Source: Phoronis australis (taxonomy: Eukaryota; Phoronida; Phoronidae). From it: a stretch of DNA of 64,000 nucleotides. The notes under the pieces are model-generated. The model ran no database searches, was not told where the DNA came from, and saw only the letters and a list, made by a program, of their open reading frames with translations. Location: assembly GCA_002633005.1 (NCBI GenBank), contig NMRA01000089.1, forward strand, positions 186,001-250,000. The letters run 5' to 3'. The translations under genes were made by a program, and so were the position numbers. Positions 25,690 to 38,679 of this stretch are shown piece by piece (position 1 is the first letter of the stretch; every line of letters begins with the position of its first letter).

Positions 25690-26080
25690 AATTGTATTGT
25701 ATTGTAATCATGCCTATTGTTTATAATGTATATAACTCTTGTTTGTTTTGTGTTTATGTTTATTGTTTATATTGTATTTATGTATATTGCCTGTATTGTA
25801 TTTATGACTATCGTTTATATTGTATATAACTCGTTTGTATTGTGCTTATGTCTTACCTCTATTGTATTTATGTACATTGCCTGTATTGTATTTATCCCCA
25901 TTGTTTATATTGTATTTATGTATATTGTTTGTATTGTATTCACGTCCATTGTTTATGTTGAATTTATGTCTATTGCTTGTATTGTACTTGTCTGTATTCT
26001 ATTTATTTCTAGTGTTTATACTGTATTGATGTTTATTGTTTGTATTGTACTTGTCTATTGTTTGTATTGTATTGTATTGT
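25690..26080. repeat. 24-bp AT-rich minisatellite
   Basis: About 16 diverged units of TGTTTATTGTTTATATTGTA plus TTTA. The 136-residue plus-strand frame (repeated MYIACIVF-like octads) follows from a 24-bp, frame-preserving period. Its membrane-like look comes from the T-rich codons. Confidence 0.85.
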
Positions 26081-26089
26081 TTTCCCTCA

Positions 26090-27420
26090 GTTATAGTAGT
26101 CTACTTTCTCCAGCACCTGTAGTTTAGTTTACTTTCTACTTATTATAGTTAACTTATTTTCACTTTAAGATTTGCTGATTTACCCTTTATACAATACTTG
26201 TATAACCCTGGTCCTTCATGGTGTCAATATTGCCTCTACTGATCTCTGTTTATCATCCATATACCCGTCCACCTATAAATCTTGTCATTTCTCATTAAGA
26301 TATTTTCCAATTTTAACTAGCCTGATACCACCATTCTAAGTTTTAATTGTCCTGTTTCTTGACTCCTCATTAGTTACTTATTGCCATGACAAAGGGTGAC
26401 CATAAACCTGGCTACTGTTCAGCATTGGGCAGAGGAAGTTGGAAGAAATTTAGACAAAACCACCAAACTTATCCTGAAGGTTAACGTGTCAGCTAAGAAC
26501 ATTTAACGAGTCATGGGATATTCACAAATATTTAAGAGATCAACCAACGAGCCTTTTCGTTCAGTGCTAAATACCTTTGAGAATAACAATTGTTAAAATT
26601 GGGGAAATTTGGATGCCGGAGCAGGAAAATTAGACAGAATGTCATGGAAATTTGGACTACCAAATTCTGTATAGGTAAAACTTGTACAAAATATGTAATA
26701 GCAATTTATGATTTCAAAAAACAATAATAGGTATAATTAGCAGCGTTAGCATGCCATAAATAATAAAACTTGAGGAGTCATGTCATGGATACGTTAAAGA
26801 CATAAAGGTATGTACTCTATGACCAATTTGTGTGTAGCCGGCGTAAAGTCACCCCCGTGTTGTGAATTAACCTCTAACACAGAAAGGTCACCATGTGAGC
26901 ATGACAATCTCTCCAAAAAGCACCGAGAAAAGTGTCTCGCATGGTATTCGAATTTTCCTGTAGCAAAAAGTTGGTGGGAACCACATTTTTATCAAATCAT
27001 ACTTTTTGTATGGTTTTCTATACAGAAACGACATAACAATATTTAAGTGTCTAGTAGATTCAAGTACATTTACAAAACAAGGGATCACGTGACCCAAATA
27101 TAACTTGGAAAGATAATGTACCTACTGCAGACTTTCAAACTCACTACACGAAGCAGAGGATGGAGCAAGGCAAAGTGCTGAACATGCATGGTGGTGTGTC
27201 CTTACACGTTACAATTCAAGTGATGTGGCTAATAAAATCCTACTATTGTTCAAGGAAATAAATAATCTAAGTGAAAATGTATCCTTGGTTGTAGTTGACA
27301 TTTATTAAGAGTCTCCTCTGAATATTACCATCTGCGTTTCCTTGAACTATCCCAGGATACATAGCTGTAGGCCACAGGAGGCTTATAAAATCACTTACGT
27401 GACCAACAGAAGAGGAGGCA
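26090..27420. other. non-coding stretch, nothing recognised
   Basis: AT-rich DNA with no supported exon or repeat. Confidence 0.45.
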
Positions 27421-27422
27421 GT

Positions 27423-27489
27423 GTGGCCTAGTGTGATGGTGCCCGCCTTCTTTACTCGAGGTCGTGGGTTCGAGTCCCACTGGGCCACA
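27423..27489 (+). mobile_element. tRNA-like sequence, probable SINE head
   Basis: It has an intact pol III B box (GGTTCGAGTCC), an A-box-like TGGCCTAGTGTGATGG, a perfect 5-bp T stem (GTGGG/CCCAC) and an acceptor stem TGGCCTA/TGGGCCA with one wobble pair. The D and anticodon arms are too short and do not fold, so it is unlikely to be a working tRNA. A tRNA-derived SINE or a tRNA pseudogene fits best. The minus-strand frame over it (containing AQWDSNPRPRV) is an artefact often seen across such sequences. Confidence 0.5.
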
Positions 27490-30400
27490 ATGCTAGACCC
27501 TGCCTTGACTCACATTTCTAGCTCCTCAGCTCGGTTTTAACTATATATTAATAAAGAACAAAAATAGTTCCAGGTGATCAGTGCAATGGGTCCACATGCG
27601 TGGCCTGCGCATGTCTGGTATGTGTACCAGACCGCCTGCAATTATTTTTTTAAAATATAAGGGGAGGGGGTAATCTTGTTTTGATGTTTTGTACTTTATG
27701 AACTTAAGGTACCCATGCTTAAACTTGCGCATTTTCATGAAAATTAACTACTGAACAAGGGGCCTCTATGAAAAGCAGTGAGAATTGATGGGGCTAGCCT
27801 CATTGTAAATACCACAATTACAAGTAACAAATAAACAAATAAATTTGGCCAACTCTGGAAATTATACAATAAAAGTAATTTCCGTAAGGCAGGTCAGTGC
27901 TAGAATCTTGGCAGATATTTTTCAAATTGTATTTTATATTTCAAGTTGGTTGCTTAGCTACTCGAATAAACATGTCGGTTAGAATGCCAATTTAACTTCG
28001 GTGTTGGCAACAAGCCTTACGGGTTACAACAAATCCTCTGAACATGGGATCTGCGGACTTAGTTTCAAAGATTGTGTGTTGCCAAGGCTACTGTCTGACT
28101 TGGGTTAAGCACCCACCTGTACACTGTAAGCAGCCACCCGCAATTCTTAAAATGTCAGACTTAAACGCCCAACTATGGGGGTTTACGCCCACACACCAAT
28201 TTGCAGACTTGCTAATTTAAGCACCTAGAGCATTGATTAGAATGTTTACCATATCTAGAATGAGTAAGGCACAGTTTTGGAAATATTAAATCAACACATG
28301 GTTTTTCAAAACACGCCACGGAGAACAACGAATGATGGCGATGCCTTTTTCCTAAATGCTCTTTAATTCAAACATGTTGCTGGCCATTCAAATGTGTCGG
28401 AAGTGCTGCCAAACAGGTCACAGTGGTACCTTAAAACAGGTGGTAGAGAATAAAGACTGCATGCAGAGTATATGTGTGAACAATCTTTCATGAATTGACT
28501 AAAATTCCAAATGGAATTACTTTACAGATTCCAACGTAACAACGGACAGTTGAACTCAACTTGAATGCTAGGCGATCACCCAACATGCCAAGGTTATGTT
28601 CTTCTGGTAACCTGAAATGGTTCAGATTTTCATGTGATCTCTAGCATGAATATAATAGGCCAACACAGTACAGTTAGAAATACGTCAATAAAAGAGAAGT
28701 CATCTAAGTAGCAAATCTTGACTATCTTGAGAATGTAGCGGGAAATAGGTTTCACTTTGCAGATAGCACAGTCTTGAAATGATCTATACAAAAACCAAAT
28801 TTCAGACACATTCGCCAAAAGATGCCAAAGATACTGCACAAAAATTGAATCAAGAGCAGTCATCGGAATATCCCAAGGAACTCAAGAATGGCAGGTCCTA
28901 GAGAAAAACAACTGGTCTTAACTTCCAATAGCTTGTGAAATGCTCTAAACACAGAAAAAAATCAGAAACATCCCAGCACTAAATGAAAAATGACCACCAC
29001 AATGTCATAATCCTGTTTCAGATTTTAACCAAAAAATAATAGGTTTTGAACCATACACGAGACTCATGTTGTGTAAAATTTAAATTGATCGAAATGCATC
29101 CTATACAAAGCGAGAAAAGAAACAAACAACAAAACAATTTATGACAAAGCAACAGACTTCGAGATATTTCACTTAACCAAGTAATAATTACGTAAAGTTG
29201 CTATGTACTAAGGATATTCACACAATTGGTGAAAATACTGAAAATAAAAATTCAATGGGAAAAACAAAGACTTTGCCTCAGTCGGTAGCGAAAGCCAGTG
29301 GCTGTTTTACCAAAATATCATCCACTATTGCCAGTGGTGCAGTGATAAGCAAATGTTTATCAAGCGGAAACATAAAATCATGAACTTTGTGCACAATTGA
29401 AATTCAGTAAATAGAATTTCAATTTTCCATTGGTATCTCCGGTGACTTGGGCAGACCTTAGCTTGAACAGTGCGCGACGGCCTCGTTCTTAGAATACAAC
29501 TGCTGGTGAAATCACTCCAGGAGCAATACAAGATGTATAACCAATAGTATAGTTAAACTGTTAATGACATTAAAAGTATACACAAAAAATTTAATTATGA
29601 CACCAAATGTCATTTGTATAAGCTACTATGAACCCAGCCTAGCACCAGCAGAGCACATGACTCCCCACTTAGTTTCCCGCAGGCCTTGAATAGCCAATTA
29701 AAATTTGTGAGACCAAGATATCAAAAAAATTATACCAACATGATCCTGACACTAGAATAGTTATACATTGCAGACTTTCAGCTCATGAACTACAGTTTAC
29801 TACACTACACCCTGTTGAACACCACCTATTGGTCAATTAGCATTTTTGATTAATTAATCATGGTCTTTCAATCTTAAGTAACGGTGAATATTGACAGTAA
29901 ATTATTTCACATCAACATGTTTTGTCCAATAATTGAAATTTGAAATCAATAGAAAAATATCAAAGCACTCATTACGCAGGTGGAGGTCACCCAATCTCAT
30001 CACCAGTGAATATTATGTCTTCCAATACAGCCAAATTACACCATACAGCCAGGTTCTTACAAACAAAGCAGAGAGCAGATACTCTTAATTATACGTAATT
30101 GTAGATAATGTAGTTCAATGACACACCTGTAACCATAGTGATGAAAGTAACAATGAATAGATTGACCCAATGTCATGGAGGCGTAACAACTAAAAATGGG
30201 AGACCTCTAGAGAAAGAACGTAGATAAACAATTCTGGCAAGACGGCTCACCATAACCAAATCTTTCAAGCACTCAGGAAACAAAAGTAATTGTTAACAAC
30301 CACATCATTGCTGCAGTTTTGATAATTAACCCTGTGATTTCACGCAAACTAGAATTTTGATTCATTAGACAAGCATTAAATTAAAACCTTGAGTGAGACA

Positions 30401-33400
30401 GCATTGGAAGAACTATGATATTGACAAGTTGAGTGTAACAAAGTTATACAGCAATAGGACTGGTCCTGTTAACTTGTAACAATGTGTGTGAAAGGTGAGC
30501 CAAGGCAACCTGCTATTTGGAGCCCGCATACCGACATGGATAATATTGAAAACTTTAACAAGTTCTTGGTGTATGTACACTTACTAAGAATCTATGGTAA
30601 TTCAAATATTTCGCAACTAATCGCCAAAATTTATAATTTTTCCATTTTTCAGAGGGTGATTTCTTTATTCAGAAAATAATGGAAAATTTACCAAGACTTT
30701 CTTTATGGCATCTCAACACTGCGTACACCATGCAAGTGACAGATTAAACTTTTATAACCTTTAGTTTTTTATTTTAATAACACGGAATTTCACTTGTCGG
30801 CCAAATTTTCTGGTAAAAACAAGACTTACCACAAGTTACAATATAAGAAAATGCAGAAATTGCAGATTTTGAAGACTATTTAGAGTTCTCAAACTAAATC
30901 CAAAGTGTGATTGTTAATACGACAATCTTACAGAAATGTAGTTTTTATGACAAAAGGTTAAAAATGAAAAATGCATGCAAGCAGCCAAGTCGCAACGATA
31001 TTTGAGAAATTTTAACAAAGCAGCTAAGCTTCACAAAAATACCTTTATTTAAAAAACACTTTTGAATGGCCATCTTTCCAATGCATCATGTTATTTATTA
31101 TATCAGGGAACCAAAACAGTTCCAAGATTCAAAGTGTTGTACCCTCAACAATTTGATTGCGTTTTTGAAATTTTGCATGAATAAAATATGGTGGACACTC
31201 TACAATTTTTTAGTGAATTTTGTCATTCTGAATAAGAAAATAGATACCAGTGACTAGTGAAAGTGCCATCAAAGGCGCTCTCTCTGGAACAAGGACTGAA
31301 AAGTCTCTACAGGGCTATTTCAGGATTGTTTGGTATGAGAAATGTAAAATATTGTTTTCCTAAATCTGGTCCATTAAAATATTTCCAGTTTGTAATTTAT
31401 TGTCAAATTGGCACACTGCCAGACTTAAGCCAAAGTGGTCATTAAATGAAACCTATAAGGACTTCAAGTCAAAAAACAGGTAGAAGAAACATATCTCTCC
31501 AGAACCACCGACTTAAAATTTCTTATAATCTCGAGTCCAGTCACTCACTTAGTCCATGAGTTTCCCTTTTCCACTGATCAAAATTGTACAAAACAGTGGA
31601 GTAATTGTGACATTGATGAGAAAGCAACATTATAGTAACCTGAAGCACTCAGAGTTAATGTAGTCAGAAATAATTGCAACTGTGCTTGGAAATGCCCAGC
31701 CTCAAGATAGTACTGCGTCACGGAGAAAACTTGCAGGAAATAAAAGCGTTCTCCTCAACACGGAGCTGCTTAGTACGTGAGTAAATCCTTTCATAAACTA
31801 TAAGCCCAGTCAATCTTGGAATCCCACTCAGCACCTATCAAGTGAACATGCATCCCTCATACTTGTCAGCCTACTTCAAGACCCCACTGAGCGTTTGAGG
31901 GAAGTGGACACTATCGCAAAAACAACCTCAATCACAACCGAGTATTGTCATTTATGTTTTCTTCACCAGAGACTGAAGTGATCCGATTGTCTAAGAAGGG
32001 ACATGCTGGCCTTAAGGGTGAAACGCAGCAGCTTGTGGCCATGAGCGTGAGGATCGAGTGGATCTCGAGTTCAGACCTATTGCCTATCTCAATTATTTAG
32101 GATACTTAATAATCAGACATGATTTCGTCTGTTTCGTTACCTTCGTCGATAAGGTTGTGGATGGAAGATTTGAATTCATAAACGGCCTTTCCAGCTTGAT
32201 GGAGAGGGTACTCATGCTGGAGAAGCTTTATTCCGATTATGGAGGCTGTAGTTTGGGTATTCGGTTGAACAGAATGACTTAACTGGCCTAATTCTATGCA
32301 TCGAATTTTGAGGCAACTCCTACGTTAACATTATCATTGCTGTATTGTTACCCACAATGCCTAAGCGTGGTTAAGCCAGATTGTGACTAACCGATACTAA
32401 TCAATTCACAAATTAACGCCAGAAAAGCCGTGCTGTTGAAGAAATCCTATTTGCTTATTTCTCTTATAGCGCATCATTTTAAAAGTTCAAAGACGATCAA
32501 TATTTACTTTTCAATTTTAAAAACAGCCATGTTGGTCGTTTGCCTTTACTTAGTGTTCATTTTTTGACTTTCAAACTGACACTTACAACCGCAATTATCT
32601 CATCCAATACACATTCGTCCAAGCCAATGAATAGCGACTAGCTCAGTTCAATCAATCTGTGATGGTGCCATCAAACCTTTGATGTGCCGAGGTCAGTTTG
32701 GTGGATACTCTGGAGTAAACAGTGCATGCTTTCTCGTCCATTTGAATACAAATCCTGTTACCGCAAAGTTAATACCTAACTGGATCTTGAAGCATTTTTG
32801 GTACACCTATTATAGATGCATGTATTTTGCATTGAATTTTATTAATGCCAAGTTCAGCCTGGTTACAGTGATCTCTCATAGTGCTTGCTAGTACACCACT
32901 CTGACAAACATTTTGTGGAACAGGTGATGTTGTGATAATTAAAAAATACTACTCAACTTTAGTGTAGCTGCAGCCGGATTTTCCACTGAGAACACAGTAC
33001 TATGTACCCACGCAGTGAGAGGCTCAACCACTCAAAACATCACTTAGGTTTACACAGTGTTTGTCCTAGAGAAGTACCAGATGTGACCACCATTTACAAC
33101 CCACCATTAGTAATATATTGAGCATGTAAAAGTTAAAATCATGTTATAAAGCCTGACACTATTGATTACATTCCTCAGTAGTTCAACGCCATTCCATATC
33201 ACTGATGATTTATTGAATACATATTCACTCACATCAGAAACAATCTGAATAGTTAGTCTGAATGGCAAACACAATTGTTGTTGTCATCTAAACCTGTGTG
33301 ACAAAAACAATTTGTACACAAGAAGGAACATAGCAGAAAATGTTTAGGTGACTGTGCCATTAAAAATGTGATACATATCTGTTAATTAATAGTCAGTGAG

Positions 33401-34280
33401 GAACAAATCTCCAGAGTAACGTAGGTGTAACACAAGGAAATGGAGTTAAACCGTATGGAACATGCATCCGTGAATGTAGATTACATAGAAGGCATCGACA
33501 TTCTGAAGGCGCTAGTTAGTTTCATACGGCTTCCAGGACACCGCAGACTAACTTAGAATACATTCAGCAACTGATCGAAATGTGGAATTAAAATGATTTA
33601 GATTGTTAACAATGATTATGGCATGCAGCTCAAGATGTGAACATGAAGGCTGAGAGTCTGAAAGACAAAACATGCTGAACCACCAGAAATATGAGAGGAA
33701 AATAGTGAAGCACCCAGTGATTGAATGTAACTTTAAAGGGATAATTACTCCTCAATGTGTTGATCAGATGATGGTGGCTCCACACTGTGCAGCTTTCCTA
33801 AGTTGTAACTTTATGGATTGAAGACACCAAAGAAGCACTACCATGCCAAGCTGGGTTAGCCAGTACAGGACACTGAAGCTGATAGTCTATTCAGGCTGTG
33901 ACACCATTTCCAACTTCCATCAAATAGAAACCCAAGTCATTTGGCGAATCCTTAAATTTGACCTTTTTGTTCCCTTCTTGATTTTTCTGAAGGTAAACTA
34001 AATCCAACAGATTTCATGCGCATACCCAGAGAGGGCTCGAGAGACTCGAACGAGCCCCACAATTTGGTGAAGAGGGCAAAAAGATCAAAGAAACAAAAAC
34101 TCCAAGAAAGTAGAAAATGAAACAAAAGTCCACTGAAAAGGCAGGTACTACCAAAATTTAACGAATGCACAATTCATAGCTCTGAACGTTCCTCGTGAAT
34201 CTTAGTAAAAGGTCCAGATTCTCAAAAATTCGAGCCCCCATTTTTCAGGCAGGGTGCGTGCATGGATTTAATACTAAATA
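27490..34280. other. long non-coding stretch
   Basis: AT-rich DNA with no recognised gene or RNA. A short stem (GTCTGGTA/TACCAGAC) lies near 27.62 kb. One patch at 32022-32282 (+) has an open frame with codon usage that looks more coding than its surroundings; I treat it as a finding rather than a gene. Confidence 0.45.
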
Positions 34281-34289
34281 CTGCACATG

Positions 34290-34490
34290 CAGTCACCAAC
34301 TTCATGCCAAAGTAAATTCCAAAGTCACTCCTTTTTCATTTTTCAAGGTTTCTAACATTGTTGTGACTGCCACACATTTTTTAAAACATTGTCTATTGGC
34401 AGCTATGGAACAGACCTTCTGGCACGAAAATCAATACTTTCAAATGGCGCTACAATTACCTTTTCACAGATAAAATAAAATTTCTCCTCC
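34290..34490 (+). repeat. dispersed repeat family F230, copy A
   Basis: It shares a ladder of motifs with 40119-40345 and 48069-48275: 'tttcaaggtttctaacattgt', then 'attgtctattggcagctatgg', then 'aaaatttc' after an AT-rich run. Spacing is the same in all three. No terminal repeats or coding potential were seen. This is the most diverged copy. Confidence 0.55.
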
Positions 34491-34499
34491 CAGTTATAT

Positions 34500-36050
34500 T
34501 GTAATCTAAATTGGGAAGGTTTACCAAGGTTTGAGAAATGTGAAAAAATAAGTAAAACTATCCCTTTAAAGATACTAATTCAGCAACATTTTGGTTGAAC
34601 ACTTCTCAAAAGATGGACTTTAATGTAAACTACTTTCTACGTCAAAATGAATTCCCACTTGATTCTCTTTCAGTATGGCCAGTGCTTTTTTCAAAGTAAT
34701 CAAAATTTAGTAATTTCTGAGTTTAATTTTTGCATTTCTGTTGGAGCAATGAACACTAAACTGGCCACCACAGTTTAATAACACAGAATGTCCTCTTTTA
34801 TGAAATTAGAAAAAGTAATAGTAAAAATGCAAATTCAGGGCCACTAATTACTGTTACCATTTTCAACACGTCTCTCCATAATTATGAGCTCCTTTAAAAT
34901 AATTCTGTACTATCAAGTATCAGTACAGCACTTTGAACTAGACAACATTTAATTTCATTGGAAGTTCCAACGAACTAAACCATAACTAAATATTGATTTC
35001 TCTGCGACTAAAACCCATCTGAAATCGGTTAAAATTTTGACAAAATATTAATGTTTGGTGTTGCTCCACCCTCTTAGAAATTGCGAGAACTTGCTTTACA
35101 AGTTGGTCCGTTCACAAGTACTAACAATTAGCAGCTAAGCACAACAATGTCACATTAAACTCTGCCTAAATTTGACAAAAATGTTACTTTACAACAATAA
35201 AAGTTCAATTCAACAACAAACTTCGTTCATTAGTCTGGCAGAGATTGACAGAGTACTGGTAAAGCTGTGAGCTGTGACATTGGTCAGTACAACACATTCC
35301 ATAAATCAGGAGAATAGAGGACAAATAATTAATGAGACATCGATTAAGTATTTATACAAATGAGAAAGTCAACAAAAGACTAAGCTCTATCAACAATTGT
35401 GTTCAATAAATATATGAATAGTTAAACAGTCAATGCTTCGTAATTAGACGGTTAATGTATGATTACAGAAACTTGAATCATTCTTGGTCAGAACTGTGAC
35501 CAGAAAACTTGACTGAAAAGCAATTTGTAAATCATCCAAGACTTCAGTCTCATGTTCAGTCACAAAGTAGGACTCTGGAATACACTAACTTTCAAAATTA
35601 TTTATAAGATTGTTAATTTTCGTGAAAGTAAAGACACACTGAATGGCGCGCGCAATTTCCAATAATGCAGGTTAAGATACCTGTAGAATTAGGAACTCAA
35701 CTACAGGTATATAAACATGAAAGCTCATCACTGTATTTTTCACTTTAAACCTGTATTTCTTCCGGTAAATCAAAAAAGCCTTTAACTCTCATAAGACAAG
35801 ATGCAGACTCACAATTTACATGCTCCATGGCCAGCCCCAAAGTGCACATTCGAAATTGGCACATATAGCACGCTTGAACTGATAACGGAAATAGAATCCT
35901 ATCACAGTAAGTAATACCATGAGACTGTTATAGGAGAGTGAAAAGCCCAATTCAATTTTAGTTGTTGATGCAAAATATTTTACTAAAACTCAGCCAAGAG
36001 GACTTGACCAAAGAAATATATATAAGACTGAAAAGACAATTAACAAAAAT
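34500..36050. other. non-coding stretch, nothing recognised
   Basis: AT-rich, without supported features. Confidence 0.45.
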
Positions 36051-36056
36051 TCCTAC

Positions 36057-36240
36057 CTTAGCAGATGCGAAGCTCCTTCAATTATTGCAACATCCGAATA
36101 CTGACACTGGTGACTCTGAGCTGAAGCTGAGCGTCACTTGAGAAAAGTATTGATTTTCCAGTACTCGTCTGTGGAACGCCTGAGCCAAGAATCCTTGTCA
36201 TTTAATGACGATAATGAAAAAACGAGAACGTCCACTTGGG
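36057..36240 (-). promoter_or_regulatory. candidate distal 5' non-coding exon or promoter (minus strand)
   Basis: On the minus strand, a GC-richer patch with TGACGT- and TGACGC-like sites runs into a strong donor, CTGCTAAG|GTAGGA (exon end 36057). Such an exon could join the acceptor at 14170 to form a spliced neurexin leader. One ATG inside it is closed by a stop after two further codons. The donor and the acceptor are seen; the link between them is speculative. The right edge is arbitrary. Confidence 0.2.
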
Positions 36241-36249
36241 TAGAAATGA

Positions 36250-38030
36250 TACGTCATTCACTTAACATTGTCAACTTGTATTTGACTATGAATAGCGCAG
36301 AACTAACAGAAGATATAACAGTGGTTAAATAAATAACAAGTCTTACAATTGCTATTGATTTTCACCAGCCCGTAAATCAGTAGTACACATCTTGTTCAAA
36401 CAAACAGTGCGTACCTTCAAACAGTTTGTTTAGTTGTTTAATCATTTTTGACTTGACTCTGAAATGAATCCTGTGATTCTCAGTAAAACCACGTGTTACC
36501 ATAATTTTCAAAGTCACAATATGAAGTGAACAGAGCCAAAATGACTGCACAGCTTTTTGAACCCCAAAAGGGTTGGGGTTGAGCTGAAGACGGAAAACAA
36601 ATACTAACTATTTACGAGTATCCGCCTACATATTGTTGTATTTCAAAAATTGATCAAAGACGTGAACTCGAAGGTCAACCAAGGCCTGGCCAGACCAAGT
36701 TAAAAATACTTCCCTTAAATGTACAGTAGACTCTTTAATATGAATGGTTGCAATACAGAATATTACACAGGATTTTGGCTACCACTTTGTTCTTGTTTAA
36801 GACTGTCAAAATTGTGCCTTCTGAATGCAATACAACTGGAAATTTGCTGTCTCATATTAGTGCTTGGTTGTTGGCTAAGAGGGGTTTAAATTAATTATAA
36901 ACAGAAAGATGATGACTCTCAGACTGCTGCTAGAAAAATGAAGACGTAATCTGCATATTGTTGCTGTAAAAAATATTTACAGCTGTAGAATCAGAAAGTG
37001 TCCGTTGAAGATTTTGCAATCATAAAACAAGACTTGAGTATTCAGTAAATTACGCACTTCTGAAAAATAGTAAGTTTGTAGAATACACTGAACACTTATG
37101 GAAACTCCTGGCTAACAACTAAACTATTGACATAATGCAATTAAATGTAATTAAAAATCTCTGATATACATGTGTGTGTGTGCGTGTGCGTGCGTGTGAT
37201 TGTGCATCCTCGTCATATTAATTGTATTATGTAACCATAAGTACAAATAAATATTTTTAAAAAAGTTAATTGGGGCACAGCATAAGTTAGTTGAACCTTT
37301 CATACCAGAAAAAAGGACACTGTAGCAGTTGCTTGTTCAAGTTATCACGAGACAGCGCTGCAAAATTATAATGCACACGGAATGCTTTCAAACATGAACA
37401 AACGTACATACATATAAATATGTTGGGAGTGCATATAAGAAAATGGTTAAAATGTTAAACATCTGAAGAAGTAATAAAATAACCAAAAAATGTCATAATC
37501 GTGCAAGTATTGATAAAAACAGCTGCTGATAACTCCAGTGATACTGAAGGTTACCTTTCACACCAAAACAAAATATTCACTCTCTGGTGTTACTGCAAAG
37601 TTAAGAAACAGAAGTGAGAGATTGTCTACCCTGCCTTGTCAGTCAAGCATGCTTTGTGGGCTTTTATCTGGCCACACAGCTAATAGGCAGCCAACAGGCC
37701 TGGTACATAAGACAATAGTGGCCAGTGTCTTTTGTAGTTCTTCTACCAGATGATCAAAAGGCGTGGGAGTTGGACAGATAAATGCCATGTAACTAGGGCA
37801 TATTTAACACAACAGAAACCTGATTATATATATTCCACATTAGATAATATAAATCACTTTACTCAATTAGCAGGGATTAGTTTTGAGTATATTAATATGT
37901 GTTTAGTGACCTAAGAACCAATCGACAACTACTGTAATGGGACTGGATTGACAGATCAATATATCTCGTATTAGGAGACTACACTAATTCATCACCAGCA
38001 TACGAAATAGAAGTAGTCTTGTCCGGGTTC
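36250..38030. other. non-coding stretch with a short TG microsatellite
   Basis: Contains a (TG)n/(CG)-interrupted microsatellite at about 37170-37200. Nothing else is supported. Confidence 0.5.
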
Positions 38031-38035
38031 ACAAT

Positions 38036-38675
38036 GCTGCACTTTCATCTCACAATGCTGAATTTTCATCTCAAATTGCTGCACTTTCATCTCAAAATGC
38101 TGAACTTTCATATAACAGCGCTGAATATTTTCATCTAACAGTGCTCTGCTTTCATCTCACAATGCTGAACTTTCATATAACAGCGCTGAATATTTTCATC
38201 TAACAGTGCTCTGCTTTCATCTCACAATGCTGAACTTTCATATAACAGCGCTGAATATTTTCATCTAACAGTGCTCTGCTTTCATCTCACAATGCTGAAC
38301 TTTCATATAACAGCGCTGAATATTTTCATCTAACAGTGCTCTGCTTTCATCTCACAATGCTGAACTTTCATATAACAGCGCTGAATATTTTCATCTAACA
38401 GTGCTCTGCTTTCATCTCACAATGCTGAACTTTCATATAACAGCGCTGAATATTTTCATCTAACAATGCTCTGCTTTCATCTCACAATGCTGAACTTTCA
38501 TATAACAGCGCTGAATATTTTCATCTAACAGTGCTCTGCTTTCATCTCACAATGCTGAACTTTCATATAACAGCGCTGAATATTTTCATCTAACAGTGCT
38601 CTGCTTTCATCTCACAATGCTGAACTTTCATCTGACAATGAGCACTTTCATCCGACAATGCAGCACTTTCAGCCT
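38036..38675. repeat. 65-bp higher-order minisatellite
   Basis: Eight nearly identical 65-bp units start at 38099 and recur every 65 bp up to 38618. Each unit is three variants of a roughly 22-bp monomer, best seen as GCTGCACTTTCATCTCACAA, which also occurs singly on both flanks. The near identity of the 65-bp units against diverged monomers shows homogenisation at the trimer level. Confidence 0.95.
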
Positions 38676-38679
38676 AGTC

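Noticed and set aside
25717-26127. 136-residue hydrophobic, membrane-like frame
   Set aside because: Direct reading of a 24-bp AT-rich tandem repeat; there is no unique sequence to support a protein.
27423-27489. Functional tRNA gene
   Set aside because: The D and anticodon arms are too short to fold; only the acceptor and T arms are intact.
38036-38675. Array resembling CRISPR-like repeats
   Set aside because: The units are contiguous with no unique spacers, and the genome is eukaryotic; it is a minisatellite. The same holds for 61093-62046.
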